A stretch of 42,899 nt of DNA. Source: Oscillospiraceae bacterium (lineage in GTDB: Bacteria > Bacillota > Clostridia > Oscillospirales > CAG-272). This document shows positions 24,415 through 32,023 of the stretch, one piece after another. The notes beneath the pieces were generated by a model. It saw only the letters and a program-made list of their open reading frames with translations. It had not been told where the DNA came from and did not search any database. Each line of letters begins with the position of its first letter. Positions within the stretch are counted from its first letter, which is position 1. A program made the position numbers and the translations under genes. The stretch spans positions 1 through 42,899 of the forward strand of contig SVSH01000016.1 of the NCBI GenBank assembly GCA_015064395.1, in the 5' to 3' direction.

Positions 24415-24963
24415 TCAGAGTAATGCGGGTAAAAAATAGGCATCGTATAGCCACAAAAACAACACGGCAACGATCAGCACCTCGCGCAAAACCGCGCGGA
24501 CGATGCTCCCCGGCTTGTGAAAGCCCCAGCGCAGACGGCGCTCCATCGTGGCCGCAGGCTGTGTGAACAGCGAAAAGACACAGATCACGCCCACCGCAAC
24601 CGTCAGCGCCAGCCGGTCGACACTCACGGCCAGGGCAACGCCCTGAATGCACAAGGCGAGCAGAGACAGATGAAGCAGGGTTGTCGCCGCCAGCAGCAAA
24701 AACGCGAGCAGATGCGAAAGATACACGCCCCCCTCGTCCAGACGCGCCTTTTTGCGAAGCGACGTGTAAAACAGCCTCTGCCACACACCAAGCGGCTGCT
24801 CCTCGCCGCGTTTTCGACGGCGGCTTACCGCCATCGCAAGGGGAAAGCGGACGTTGAAAACGTAGCATAGCCAGCAAAAGGCAAGGCAAAACGAGCCGAA
24901 CACGTGCGAGGCCGTCAAAGCAGAGGGCAAGGCCAAAAACAGGTCAGCCATCCATTGATTCAC
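24415..24963 (-). CDS. Unrecognised polytopic membrane protein
   Basis: Not recognised. About 182 residues with four hydrophobic segments: near the N-terminus (about residues 15-40), two in the middle (about residues 80-105 and 110-135), and one at the C-terminal end (VLIVAVLFLWLYDAYFLPAL). A basic loop (SRRRKRGEE) follows the first. GTG 24963 fits best: GGGAGGG ends six bases before it, whereas the ATG at 24969 abuts that ribosome site. A possible -10 (TATACT, minus strand 25008-25013) lies upstream. It is 31 bases before the GH38 gene and probably cotranscribed. Confidence 0.65.
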   Translation of the reverse strand: MNQWMADLFLALPSALTASHVFGSFCLAFCWLCYVFNVRFPLAMAVSRRRKRGEEQPLGVWQRLFYTSLRKKARLDEGGVYLSHLLAFLLLAATTLLHLSLLALCIQGVALAVSVDRLALTVAVGVICVFSLFTQPAATMERRLRWGFHKPGSIVRAVLREVLIVAVLFLWLYDAYFLPALL

Positions 24964-25107
24964 ACGCATCCCTCCCACGCGGGGCCATACACCCGCCTTT
25001 TTGATAAGTATAACAGATTTTTTGTCGTTTGAACAGTACCCCGGACGATTTTTTTATTTTTGTCGAAAACGATCAAAAAACTTTTTTTGCAAAATTCCAA
25101 AAACCAC

Positions 25108-25136
25108 TTGAAAAACGCACCGCGATGGTGTATAAT
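25108..25136 (+). promoter_or_regulatory. Promoter of tRNA-Val
   Basis: TTGAAA (25108-25113), a 17-base spacer and TATAAT (25131-25136), 12 bases before the tRNA 5' end. Confidence 0.85.
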
Positions 25137-25148
25137 ATCCCCTGCCCC

Positions 25149-25225
25149 GGAGGCATAGCTCAGTTGGTCAGAGCGTTCGGTTCACATCCGAGAGGTCATA
25201 GGTTCGAGCCCTATTGTCTCCACCA
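25149..25225 (+). tRNA. tRNA-Val (anticodon CAC), CCA encoded
   Basis: Acceptor GGAGGCA pairs with TGTCTCC, followed by A and an encoded CCA. The D arm is GCTCAGTTGGTCAGAGC. The anticodon stem TTCGG/CCGAG encloses loop TTCACAT, giving CAC for GTG codons. The T arm is ATAGG-TTCGAGC-CCTAT. Confidence 0.93.
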
Positions 25226-25262
25226 AAACAAAAAGGACACCGCATGGTGTCCTTTTTGTTTT
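25225..25262 (+). terminator. Terminator of tRNA-Val
   Basis: A 17-bp stem has a GCAT loop and the T-rich 3' arm CCTTTTTGTTTT. More hairpins with T tracts follow at about 25300 and 25466. Confidence 0.85.
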
Positions 25263-25540
25263 GGTGCGACCCACCGGGCGAGAACCTATGTGAAAGAATG
25301 CGCCAACGGCGCATTCTTTTTGCGCTCGCGGAGCTTGCGACGCGAGGGCGAGGTTCGAGCCCGATCGCTCGGAGAGCGATCCGCTTAAAACTTTTGGTCG
25401 CTTATTCCCACACGGTGTCCTTTTTGTTTTGGTGCGACCCACCGGGCGAGAACCTATGTGAAAGAATGCGCCACTGGCGCATTCTTTTTGCGCTCGCGCG
25501 ACCGCGCGAGGGCGAGGTTCGAGCCCCTGCGGCGTATATC
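25246..25540 (+). repeat. Two tandem copies of a 168-base unit with tRNA T-arm fragments
   Basis: The unit starting at 25246 recurs at 25414. Each carries GAACCTATGTGAAAGAATGC, a GCGCC/GGCGC hairpin with a T tract, and a downstream GGTTCGAGCCC identical to the T arm of the neighbouring tRNA (tRNA at 25201, copies at 25352 and 25517). The second copy is shorter. The region 25226-25813 otherwise has no gene; it also holds a 15-bp palindrome (25577-25609) and small hairpins at 25677-25713. Confidence 0.8.
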
Positions 25541-25576
25541 ATTCAGCAAAACTCTATAGCCCCATTCCGCCGCTCT

Positions 25577-25609
25577 CAATATTCCGTTTCGTTCCGAAAC
25601 GGAATATTG
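25577..25609. repeat. Perfect 15-bp inverted repeat with 3-base loop
   Basis: CAATATTCCGTTTCG (25577-25591) pairs with CGAAACGGAATATTG (25595-25609). No T tract follows, so it is not an obvious terminator. Confidence 0.85.
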
Positions 25610-25813
25610 CCATAGAAAAAGGCGCCTTATACCCGTAACGCGACCTGCTTAAACCTTTTGATTGTCCACCTCATCCACCGCTAACGCGGTCCCCCTTCCC
25701 CTCAAGGGGAAGGCTTATCGATACTCATCATCCTCTTTTTTGTCACATATGCTTATTCTTGTCTCCTTGTTTTGGGTAGCATTTACAAATTTCATGAATT
25801 TCAAAGATTTTTA

Positions 25814-25842
25814 TTGACAATCAGATGACCGCATATTATAAT
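25814..25842 (+). promoter_or_regulatory. Consensus promoter of the following membrane-protein gene
   Basis: TTGACA (25814-25819), a 17-base spacer and TATAAT (25837-25842). The ATG at 25825 that opens the long frame lies inside this spacer, so it cannot be the start for transcripts from here. Confidence 0.85.
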
Positions 25843-25873
25843 AAAATTACAGAACAACTAGTAGGAGGCCGCT

Positions 25874-26424
25874 ATGAACGAATCACCCGTCGCCCGCTTG
25901 CCAAAGAAGGATATAAAACCGCGCTGACACGGCAAATTAAGCACGAGCTACTCATTTACACCTTGAGTTCACTTCCCTACTCTCTCATTTTTTGTCTGCT
26001 CGCTCTCTGCCTCTATTTTCTTTTGAGTCCGTTTTCACCCACATGGGCTATAATCACTCTCGTTTTTTTCTTGCTCCCGCCGGTTGCAATCTATTGTCAT
26101 GAGATCGGACGAGCGATATATCGCGCTGCTTTGGTCAAGCAGGATAAGCTAATTATCATTCAAGATACAATGATAAACACCGCCTCAGAGGATTGCATCC
26201 GGCATCCTTTAGAAGGCCTGAGAAGAGGAAGAATATTGACAGGCCTTTGGTCGGGACATATTGATATATTGCATTTTTCTCAAAACAAAAAATATATCCC
26301 CGGATTACCCGGGCAGTATGACGCATCCTTCTGTGGCGACACCTTCTACGTTGTCATGTACAACGGCATCAAGCAACGCCCCGCATTAATATATAATACA
26401 AAAAATTATGAATTGAAAGAATGA
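25874..26424 (+). CDS. Unrecognised two-helix membrane protein, start apparently frameshifted
   Basis: Not recognised. The long open frame (25825-26424) has hydrophobic segments at about residues 43-68 and 74-93 and a C-terminal cytoplasmic-like domain. Its only ATG lies in the promoter spacer. The sole good ribosome site (TAGGAGG, 25861-25868) serves ATG 25874 in a different frame, which encodes MNESPVARLPKKDIKPR and stops at 25927. Moving back one base at AAAA (25915-25918) joins the two as ...LPKKDIK-TALTRQIKHEL..., a natural-looking start. So the gene carries a one-base deletion in an A run, an assembly error, or a -1 frameshift. A terminator follows the stop. Confidence 0.6.
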
Positions 26425-26435
26425 GCAAAGCAACA

Positions 26436-26462
26436 GCCGCCGGAACTCCCGGCGGCTTTCGT
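26436..26462 (+). terminator. Terminator of the frameshifted gene
   Basis: GCCGCCGG (26436-26443) pairs with CCGGCGGC (26449-26456), followed by TTTCGTT. Confidence 0.75.
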
Positions 26463-26476
26463 TATTCGATGATTCA

Positions 26477-26806
26477 CCAAAAGTTGTCAAAAAGAAAACG
26501 CCGAGGAATATTTCGCTCTCTGCGGAGAGCGGCAAGGGCTCCGCGCCCTTGCACATCTCGGCGCCGGCCGAGATAGGACGCCTTTTGAAAAAGGCGGGCG
26601 AAAACTTGATGTTTTTTTCTAAAAACAACTTTTGTGGAGAAGAAGGGGGAGGGGCCCCGCTTCTTGCGGCAGCTATGGTTGGGAGTAGCGAAGGTGTTTA
26701 TCTGACAAGGATAGAAAAAGTCGCTTGAACCAGCGTTCTTTTTCCTCTTCCTTAAAGTTCTTTGGAATCCAAAACCTTTCTTTCAAGAAAGGTTTTGGTC
26801 GCCGAA
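26477..26806 (-). repeat. Dispersed terminator-repeat family, copy 4
   Basis: It lies directly past the pdp stop. On the minus strand come the terminator (26769-26798), GCTGCCGC and GGGGCCCCTCCCCC motifs, a GCCTTTTTCAAAAGGC stem, a TCTCGGC/GCCGAGA stem, a CAAGGGCG/CGCCCTTG-like stem, GCTCTCCGCAGAGAGC and TCGGCGTTTTCTTTTTGA. The block order matches 18036-18352. No gene lies in 26463-26810. Confidence 0.75.
26769..26798 (-). terminator. Terminator of the deo-cdd-pdp operon
   Basis: A 14-bp stem CCAAAACCTTTCTT with AAGAAAGGTTTTGG, identical to the one after proA, 12 bases past the stop codon. Confidence 0.65.
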
Positions 26807-26810
26807 GGCA

Positions 26811-28115
26811 TTACTCCACCCTCGCAAAGATCAAGGGTCTTTCCTCGGGCTTCTCGTCCCCAATGGTCGTCGCTTCCAGCAACCTCCGCTCAGCGGCGGC
26901 AAAGCGGCTCTCGTCGCAGGTGTACAGCGTGGCGATGGGGTCACCCGCCCGGACAAAGTCGCCCGTCTTGGCGCGCAGAATGATACCGGCGGTGTAGTCG
27001 ATTTCTTCCTCCATGGTGTTGCGTCCGGCACCAAGCACAAGGCTTGTAATGCCGTAGCCCTCGGTATCAACGGCCACAATATAGCCGTCGCGCGGCGCTT
27101 TGACGGTGCACTCGTGCGTCGCCTTGGCAAATGTCTCGGGGTGGTAGATGACGGTATCGTCGCCGCCCTGTGCCTTGACCATGCGAGCCAGCGTGTCAAG
27201 CGCCTTGCCGCTTGCGATCGCATCGCGCACCTTGGCCTCGCACGCGTCCCTGTCACCGTGCTCGCCTGTCAGGGTCAGCATGTCGGTCGCAAGGGCGATG
27301 CAAATGTCGGTCAGATCCTCGGGGCCGCGACCGCACAGCACGTCAATGGCTTCCATAACCTCCAGCGTATTGCCGATGGCCTGCCCTAACGGGCGATCCA
27401 TGTCGGTGATGAGGGCCAGCATCTTTTTGCCTGCCCGCTTGCCGATATCCACCATAAGCTGTGCTAGCTTTTTACTGTCCTCCAGCGTTTTCATGAACGA
27501 GCCGCTGCCCGTCTTGACGTCCAGCACGATACAGTCGTCGTCCGCCGCCAGCTTTTTGCCCATGATGCTGGATGCAATCAAGGGCATGCTGTCAACCGTC
27601 GCCGTCACGTCGCGCAGGGCGTACAGCTTTTTGTCAGCAGGCGCGAGATTTTTGCTCTGTCCGACGATAGCGATGCCGACCTCGTTGACGATGCGTTCAA
27701 ATTCCTCGGTAGACAGCGAGGTGCAAAAGCCGGGGATGGCCTCGAGCTTATCGATGGTGCCGCCTGTGTGTCCCAGGCCTCGGCCGCTCATTTTGGCGAC
27801 CTTGACACCCAAGGATGCCACGATGGGGGTGACGACAAGACTGGTCTTGTCTCCCACGCCGCCCGTCGAGTGCTTGTCGACACGAATGCCGTGAATGCGC
27901 GAAAAATCCAGCCGATCGCCCGAATCGCGGACGGCCAGCGTTAGGGCAGTCGTCTCTCTGACGTCCATGCCTTGGAAATAGATAGCCATGCAAAAGGCGG
28001 CGGCCTGGTAGTCGGCTACTTCACCTTTGACGTAGCCCTCGACAAAGCCGCGGATCTCCTCGTCGGAAAGAGGGAGTCCGTCGCGTTTTTTCTTGATGAT
28101 ATCGTATGCTCTCAC
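26811..28115 (-). CDS. pdp: Pyrimidine-nucleoside phosphorylase
   Basis: It cleaves thymidine, uridine or deoxyuridine with phosphate to give the base and (deoxy)ribose 1-phosphate. The 434-residue product starts MRAYDIIKKKRDG and has the family signature around DKHSTGGVGDKTSL (about residues 80-93), SGRGLGHTGGTIDKLE (about residues 110-125) and a C-terminal barrel-sandwich domain. The reading frame opens at GTG 28127, but TGAGGTG then lies inside the coding sequence; GTG 28115, five bases past that ribosome site, is the likely start. It begins 8 bases after the cdd stop. Last gene of the salvage operon. Confidence 0.93.
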   Translation of the reverse strand: MRAYDIIKKKRDGLPLSDEEIRGFVEGYVKGEVADYQAAAFCMAIYFQGMDVRETTALTLAVRDSGDRLDFSRIHGIRVDKHSTGGVGDKTSLVVTPIVASLGVKVAKMSGRGLGHTGGTIDKLEAIPGFCTSLSTEEFERIVNEVGIAIVGQSKNLAPADKKLYALRDVTATVDSMPLIASSIMGKKLAADDDCIVLDVKTGSGSFMKTLEDSKKLAQLMVDIGKRAGKKMLALITDMDRPLGQAIGNTLEVMEAIDVLCGRGPEDLTDICIALATDMLTLTGEHGDRDACEAKVRDAIASGKALDTLARMVKAQGGDDTVIYHPETFAKATHECTVKAPRDGYIVAVDTEGYGITSLVLGAGRNTMEEEIDYTAGIILRAKTGDFVRAGDPIATLYTCDESRFAAAERRLLEATTIGDEKPEERPLIFARVE

Positions 28116-28123
28116 GTCGCACC

Positions 28124-28525
28124 TCACAAGTTTTCTTTGGTAAAGGAAAGGGGCAATATTTCGTCAAGGGAATACACCTTAACGCCCTCGTTTGAACCGA
28201 GGATGACCTCGAAATCCTTATCGCAAAACTCGGCCATCACCTGGCGGCAAATGCCGCAGGGGGCGCACACGTCGCCCGCCTCGCCCTCACGACCGCCCGC
28301 GATGGCAATGGCGGCAAAGTCGCGCTCACCCTCGCAGATCGCGGTGAAAAAGGCGGTGCGCTCGGCGCACATGACCGCACCGTAGGCGGCGTTTTCGACG
28401 TTGCAGCCAAGATACACCTTGCCTGATTTGGTCAGGAGTGCCGCGCCGACGGTAAAATGGGAATAGGGGGCGTAGGATCGACGCCGAGCAGAATTGGCCA
28501 ATTCGTATAATTCTTGATGGTTCAT
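28124..28525 (-). CDS. cdd: Cytidine deaminase
   Basis: Deaminates cytidine and deoxycytidine to uridine and deoxyuridine, feeding the phosphorylase encoded next. The 133-residue product has the zinc site: Cys53 and catalytic Glu55 in CAERTA, and Cys90 and Cys93 in PCGIC. Length is normal for the tetrameric form. ATG 28525 is preceded by AGGAGG. A 540-base repeat element lies between it and deoB upstream. Confidence 0.95.
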   Translation of the reverse strand: MNHQELYELANSARRRSYAPYSHFTVGAALLTKSGKVYLGCNVENAAYGAVMCAERTAFFTAICEGERDFAAIAIAGGREGEAGDVCAPCGICRQVMAEFCDKDFEVILGSNEGVKVYSLDEILPLSFTKENL

Positions 28526-28571
28526 ATATTCCTCCTTGTGGTGGGGGATTTAGGGATAGGCGAATGTCGTT

Positions 28572-29115
28572 ACAACTTTTCCTACGGACGCGCATACAGC
28601 TTCGCGCTGCGCTGTGCCGGTTTTTGATGTACTTTCTTTGTCACTGAACAAAGAAAGTACGAAAGAAAATCAGCCCAGGCGTTCCCCCTGGGAACCCCCT
28701 TGGCATTGCCGCTCTGCAAGGTGCAACAGGAGAGGTCACAAATATGTTTTGATGCCGTGCTCCAATGCAGACACCACGAGCGGCAGGCGGAGAAAGCAAA
28801 ATCGTTTTGGCTTGAAATTTTGTTGTCACAAGGTGCGGCGCAGCTGGCACAAAGGCTTGCTTTCGTTTGTAGCGTGCACCTCCGTGTTTGCAAGTTTCTT
28901 TAACTTGCAAACGCAAAAGCTGAAGAGGTAAAACGTCGCAAAAAAATGAGCAAAGCGACAGCGACGCGCCTTTTTTGCGTTGAGGGATTCCAAAGGGCAT
29001 TAGGCCCTTTGGCGCGTTTTCTTGGTTCGTTCTTTGCCGCGCGGCAAAGAATGAACATCCATGCGGTACACCGAGCGCGCAGCTGTGCGAGGCTGTAGGA
29101 AAAGAAGTTGAAAAT
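28572..29115. repeat. Complete three-hairpin intergenic element (inverted arms)
   Basis: The left arm holds a hairpin ACAGCTTCGCGC...GCGCTGTG, the stem GTACTTTCTTTGT (28629-28641) with ACAAAGAAAGTAC (28648-28660), and CCCAGG/CCTGGG. The core has GCCGCTC paired with GAGCGGC at a distance. The right arm is the same chain inverted: CCAAAGGGC/GCCCTTTGG, TTCTTTGCC/GGCAAAGAA, then the ACCGAGCGCGC hairpin. It fills the whole gap between deoB and cdd (28526-29121). No credible protein gene lies inside. Confidence 0.75.
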
Positions 29116-29121
29116 ATAGTA

Positions 29122-30285
29122 TTACTCTCTTGCATCCTTCCAAAAGCTCTCGCCGGCAACATTTTCTTGCGGCAAGCCAAGAGCCTCCAGCACCGTCGCG
29201 GCAATATCACAAAATCCCACTCTCGTTCCAAGATCAACTCCTGCTCTCACGCCGCCGCCAACAAGCAGCATGGGCGTGTGCTCACGCGAGTGGTCGGTCG
29301 AGGGGGTGGAGGGGTCACAGCCGTGGTCAGCCGTGATGATCAGCGCATCCTCTTTGCCAAGGCGAGCAAGGAAACCCGGCAACCACGCGTCAAAGCGGGT
29401 CAGTGCGGCCGCATAGCCGTCGACGTCGTTGCGGTGACCGTAGGTCATATCAAAATCAACCAGATTGACAAAGCAAAGTCCGTGGAAGTCACGCTCGGTC
29501 ATAGCAAGCGCCGTTGCCATGCCCTCGTCGTTGTTGCCCGTGCGATGACCTTCCGTGACACCCTGCCCTGCGAAAATATCGGCGATCTTGCCCACTGAAA
29601 TGACGTCCATGCCGGCCTTCTTGATCACGTCCAGCATCGTGGGCGCGGGGGGCAGAAGCGAATAGTCGTGGCGGCGAGGCGTGCGCTTGAAGGGATGCTC
29701 GCCCTCAAACGGACGGGCGATCACGCGTCCGACGCCGTGGCGACCCTTGAGCAAGTCTCGTGCGATTTCACAATAACGATACAACTCGTCGATGGGCACA
29801 AGAGCCTCATGCGCCGCGATCTGGAACACGCTGTCGGCAGAGGTATAGACGATCAGTGCGCCGGTTGCGAGATGCTCCTCGCCGTAGTCGCGAATGACGT
29901 CGGTACCCGAATAGGGCTTGTTGCAAATTACCTTTCTGCCCGTCGCCGCTTCAAAGGCGGTAATGACCTCATCGGGAAAGCCGTCCGGATAGGTGGGAAG
30001 GGGCTGCTCGGAAACAAGACCTGCGATCTCCCAGTGCCCGATGGTCGTGTCCTTGCCGGCCGACAGCTCGCGCATACGGGCATAGGCAGATAGCGGTGCG
30101 TCCACACCGCCGCCGACGCCCTCGATGTTGAAAAGGCCCAGCTTTGCCAAGTTGGGGCAATCAAAAGCGGCGCTTTTGCGAATGGCGCCCAGCGTGTTGC
30201 TACCCGCGTCGCCAAAAGCGGCAGAGTCAGGCATCTCACCGATGCCGACGCTGTCCAGCACGATGATAAAAAAGCGTTTGATCAT
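29122..30285 (-). CDS. deoB: Phosphopentomutase
   Basis: Interconverts (deoxy)ribose 1-phosphate and 5-phosphate, linking phosphorolysis to the aldolase DeoC. The 387-residue product belongs to the alkaline-phosphatase-like metalloenzymes: IIVLDSVGIGEMPDS at the N-terminus (first metal Asp and the DSxG region), the phosphorylated threonine region AGKDTTIGHWE near residue 85, and DHGCDPSTPSTDHSREHTP with C-terminal metal ligands near residue 320. ATG 30285 lies 10 bases after the deoD stop with TGAGGAC as ribosome site. Confidence 0.94.
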   Translation of the reverse strand: MIKRFFIIVLDSVGIGEMPDSAAFGDAGSNTLGAIRKSAAFDCPNLAKLGLFNIEGVGGGVDAPLSAYARMRELSAGKDTTIGHWEIAGLVSEQPLPTYPDGFPDEVITAFEAATGRKVICNKPYSGTDVIRDYGEEHLATGALIVYTSADSVFQIAAHEALVPIDELYRYCEIARDLLKGRHGVGRVIARPFEGEHPFKRTPRRHDYSLLPPAPTMLDVIKKAGMDVISVGKIADIFAGQGVTEGHRTGNNDEGMATALAMTERDFHGLCFVNLVDFDMTYGHRNDVDGYAAALTRFDAWLPGFLARLGKEDALIITADHGCDPSTPSTDHSREHTPMLLVGGGVRAGVDLGTRVGFCDIAATVLEALGLPQENVAGESFWKDARE

Positions 30286-30295
30286 AAACGTGTCC

Positions 30296-30997
30296 TCACG
30301 CGATCTCAAGAGCGATCTCGATCATGTTGGTGAAGGCCGTTTCTCTCGCCTGGGCGGTCATATTGACGCCCTCCTTGACGAAGGAGTCGCTGACGGTGCA
30401 GATGCACAGCGCCTTTTTGCCGGCGCGAGCCGCGTTGCAGTAGAGTGCCGCCGATTCCATCTCGACGCCGAGCACGCCCATCTTGGCCCATTCCATGTCG
30501 CTGTGAGCATCGTCATAGAAAATATCGGACGAGAAGATGTTGCCTACCTTATAATTGACGCCTTTAGCGGCACAAGCATCGGCGGCAGCGCGAAGCAGAC
30601 CGAAATCAGCGATGGGAGCGAACGTGCCGGGCAGGCGGTATTGGGTCGCATACGTGCCATTGGTGCAAGCGCCCATAGCCAGCACAATGTCCAGAATATT
30701 CAATTCGGGATCAAACGAGCCACAAGAGCCGACACGGATGATGTTCTCCACGCCGAAGGAGTTGTAAAGCTCGTAAGAATAGATGCCAATAGAGGGCTGA
30801 CCCATGCCCGACGCCATGACGGACACGCGCTTGCCGTTATAATAGCCGGTATAGCCCTGCACACCGCGGATATTGTTGACCAGCTTTGCGTCCGTCAGGA
30901 AATTCTCTGCGATGAATTTGGAGCGGAGCGGGTCACCCGGCATCAGAACTGTTTTGGCGAAATCGCCTTCGTTTGCAAGAATATGAGGGGTTGCCAT
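30296..30997 (-). CDS. deoD: Purine-nucleoside phosphorylase, DeoD type
   Basis: Cleaves purine (deoxy)nucleosides with phosphate. The 233-residue product has the hexameric family motifs: MPGDPLRSKFIAENFL near residue 20, VMASGMGQPSIGIYS near residue 60, RVGSCGSF near residue 85 and LGVEMESAALY near residue 178 with the substrate-binding Glu. Its open frame continues upstream through a 48-base tandem repeat, but AAGGAGAATTTATT fixes the start at ATG 30997. Middle of the deoC-deoD-deoB run. Confidence 0.95.
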   Translation of the reverse strand: MATPHILANEGDFAKTVLMPGDPLRSKFIAENFLTDAKLVNNIRGVQGYTGYYNGKRVSVMASGMGQPSIGIYSYELYNSFGVENIIRVGSCGSFDPELNILDIVLAMGACTNGTYATQYRLPGTFAPIADFGLLRAAADACAAKGVNYKVGNIFSSDIFYDDAHSDMEWAKMGVLGVEMESAALYCNAARAGKKALCICTVSDSFVKEGVNMTAQARETAFTNMIEIALEIA

Positions 30998-31023
30998 AAT
31001 AAATTCTCCTTTTTCGATATTTG

Positions 31024-31232
31024 GTATATACTCGTAGGGGCGACCTGCGGTCGCCCGCGGGCGCACACAGTGCGCCCCTACGAAAGAATTTGGAATCTTG
31101 CGCGGCGGGTACACACAGTGCGCCCTTGCGAAAGAATTTGGAATTTTGCGCGGCGGGTACACACAGTGCGCCCTTACGAAAGAATTTGGAATTTTGCGCA
31201 GCGGGTACACACAGTACGCCCCTACAGTGTCC
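31024..31232. repeat. Four tandem 48-base repeats between deoC and deoD
   Basis: The motif CACACAGTGCGCCC recurs at 31064, 31112, 31160 and 31208 (the last with one change), an exact 48-base period. The intervening sequence GAAAGAATTTGGAATTTTGC is nearly identical. The first copy carries the palindromic block GGGGCGACCTGCGGTCGCCC. The period is a multiple of three, so a frame stays open on the minus strand. Confidence 0.9.
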
Positions 31233-31234
31233 CA

Positions 31235-31906
31235 TCAATACTTTGCATCTCCGGCATTGCCGTCCTTGACGATACGGACGACGCGGCTGGTGCCCAGGCG
31301 ATCCGCGCCCAGCTTGATCATATCCTCGGCGTCAACCAGGCTGGAAATGCCGCCCGCCGCTTTGACCTTGACCTCGGCGCCGACATTCTCACGCATGAGT
31401 TTAACGTCCTCGCGCGTCGCGCCCGCGGTGGAAAAGCCGGTCGAGGTCTTGATATAATCCGCGCCCGCCTCGGTGACGATGCGGCACATTTTGATCTTTT
31501 CCTCTTCCGTCAGCTGGCAGGTCTCGATGATGACCTTGAGAATATGCTCGCCGCAGACTTGCTTGATGGCCTTGATCTCGGCGAGCAGCTCGGCGTCGCG
31601 GCCGTCCTTGAAATCACCCAGGTTGATGACCATATCGATCTCGTCCGCGCCCTCGGCGATGGCCTGCTCCGCCTCAAAGCACTTTACTGCAGTCGTATTA
31701 TATCCGTTAGGGAAACCGATGACGGTGCAGATGCACAGGCGGTCACCGACGTACTCCTTGGCGCGCTTCACATAGGACGGAGGAATGCAGACAGACGCGG
31801 TGCTATATGCCATGCCGTCGTCGCAGATCTTGCGGATGTCCTCCCAGGTGGCCGTGGTGGCCAGCAATGTATGATCACAGCGAGAAAGAATTTGTTTGAT
31901 TTCCAT
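31235..31906 (-). CDS. deoC: Deoxyribose-phosphate aldolase
   Basis: Splits 2-deoxyribose 5-phosphate into acetaldehyde and glyceraldehyde 3-phosphate. The 223-residue TIM-barrel protein has [15 protein letters not shown] at the N-terminus, the Schiff-base lysine in [12 protein letters not shown] (about residues 147-158) and KAAGGISS near residue 180. ATG 31906 follows AAAGGAG, and a promoter lies upstream. First gene of the salvage operon deoC-deoD-deoB-cdd-pdp. Confidence 0.96.
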   Translation of the reverse strand: MEIKQILSRCDHTLLATTATWEDIRKICDDGMAYSTASVCIPPSYVKRAKEYVGDRLCICTVIGFPNGYNTTAVKCFEAEQAIAEGADEIDMVINLGDFKDGRDAELLAEIKAIKQVCGEHILKVIIETCQLTEEEKIKMCRIVTEAGADYIKTSTGFSTAGATREDVKLMRENVGAEVKVKAAGGISSLVDAEDMIKLGADRLGTSRVVRIVKDGNAGDAKY

Positions 31907-31940
31907 AATTTTGGGGCTCCTTTGCCTTGTTCTTTTCTAT

Positions 31941-31969
31941 ATTATATTGAATTTTCCCGGTTTTTGCAA
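31941..31969 (-). promoter_or_regulatory. Promoter of the deo operon
   Basis: On the minus strand there is TTGCAA (31964-31969), a 17-base spacer and TATAAT (31941-31946), about 35 bases before deoC. It is divergent from the T-box promoter. Confidence 0.8.
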
Positions 31970-31988
31970 TAGTTTTGGGCAAAAATCC

Positions 31989-32017
31989 TTGACAGAGGCG
32001 GAAAACTATGCTAAAAT
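31989..32017 (+). promoter_or_regulatory. Promoter of the tyrS T-box transcript
   Basis: TTGACA (31989-31994), a 17-base spacer and TAAAAT (32012-32017). Confidence 0.85.
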
Positions 32018-32023
32018 ATCGCC

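Noticed and set aside
25182-25442. A minus-strand frame ending in IGLEPMTSRM
   Set aside because: This peptide is the antisense of tRNA-Val, a well-known false protein call.
30998-31210. N-terminal extension of deoD through the repeats
   Set aside because: The ribosome site AAGGAG and family start both point to ATG 30997; the extension is the 48-base repeat read in frame.
31024-31232. Possible small CRISPR array (48-base period)
   Set aside because: There are no unique spacers; the whole unit repeats. No cas genes nearby.
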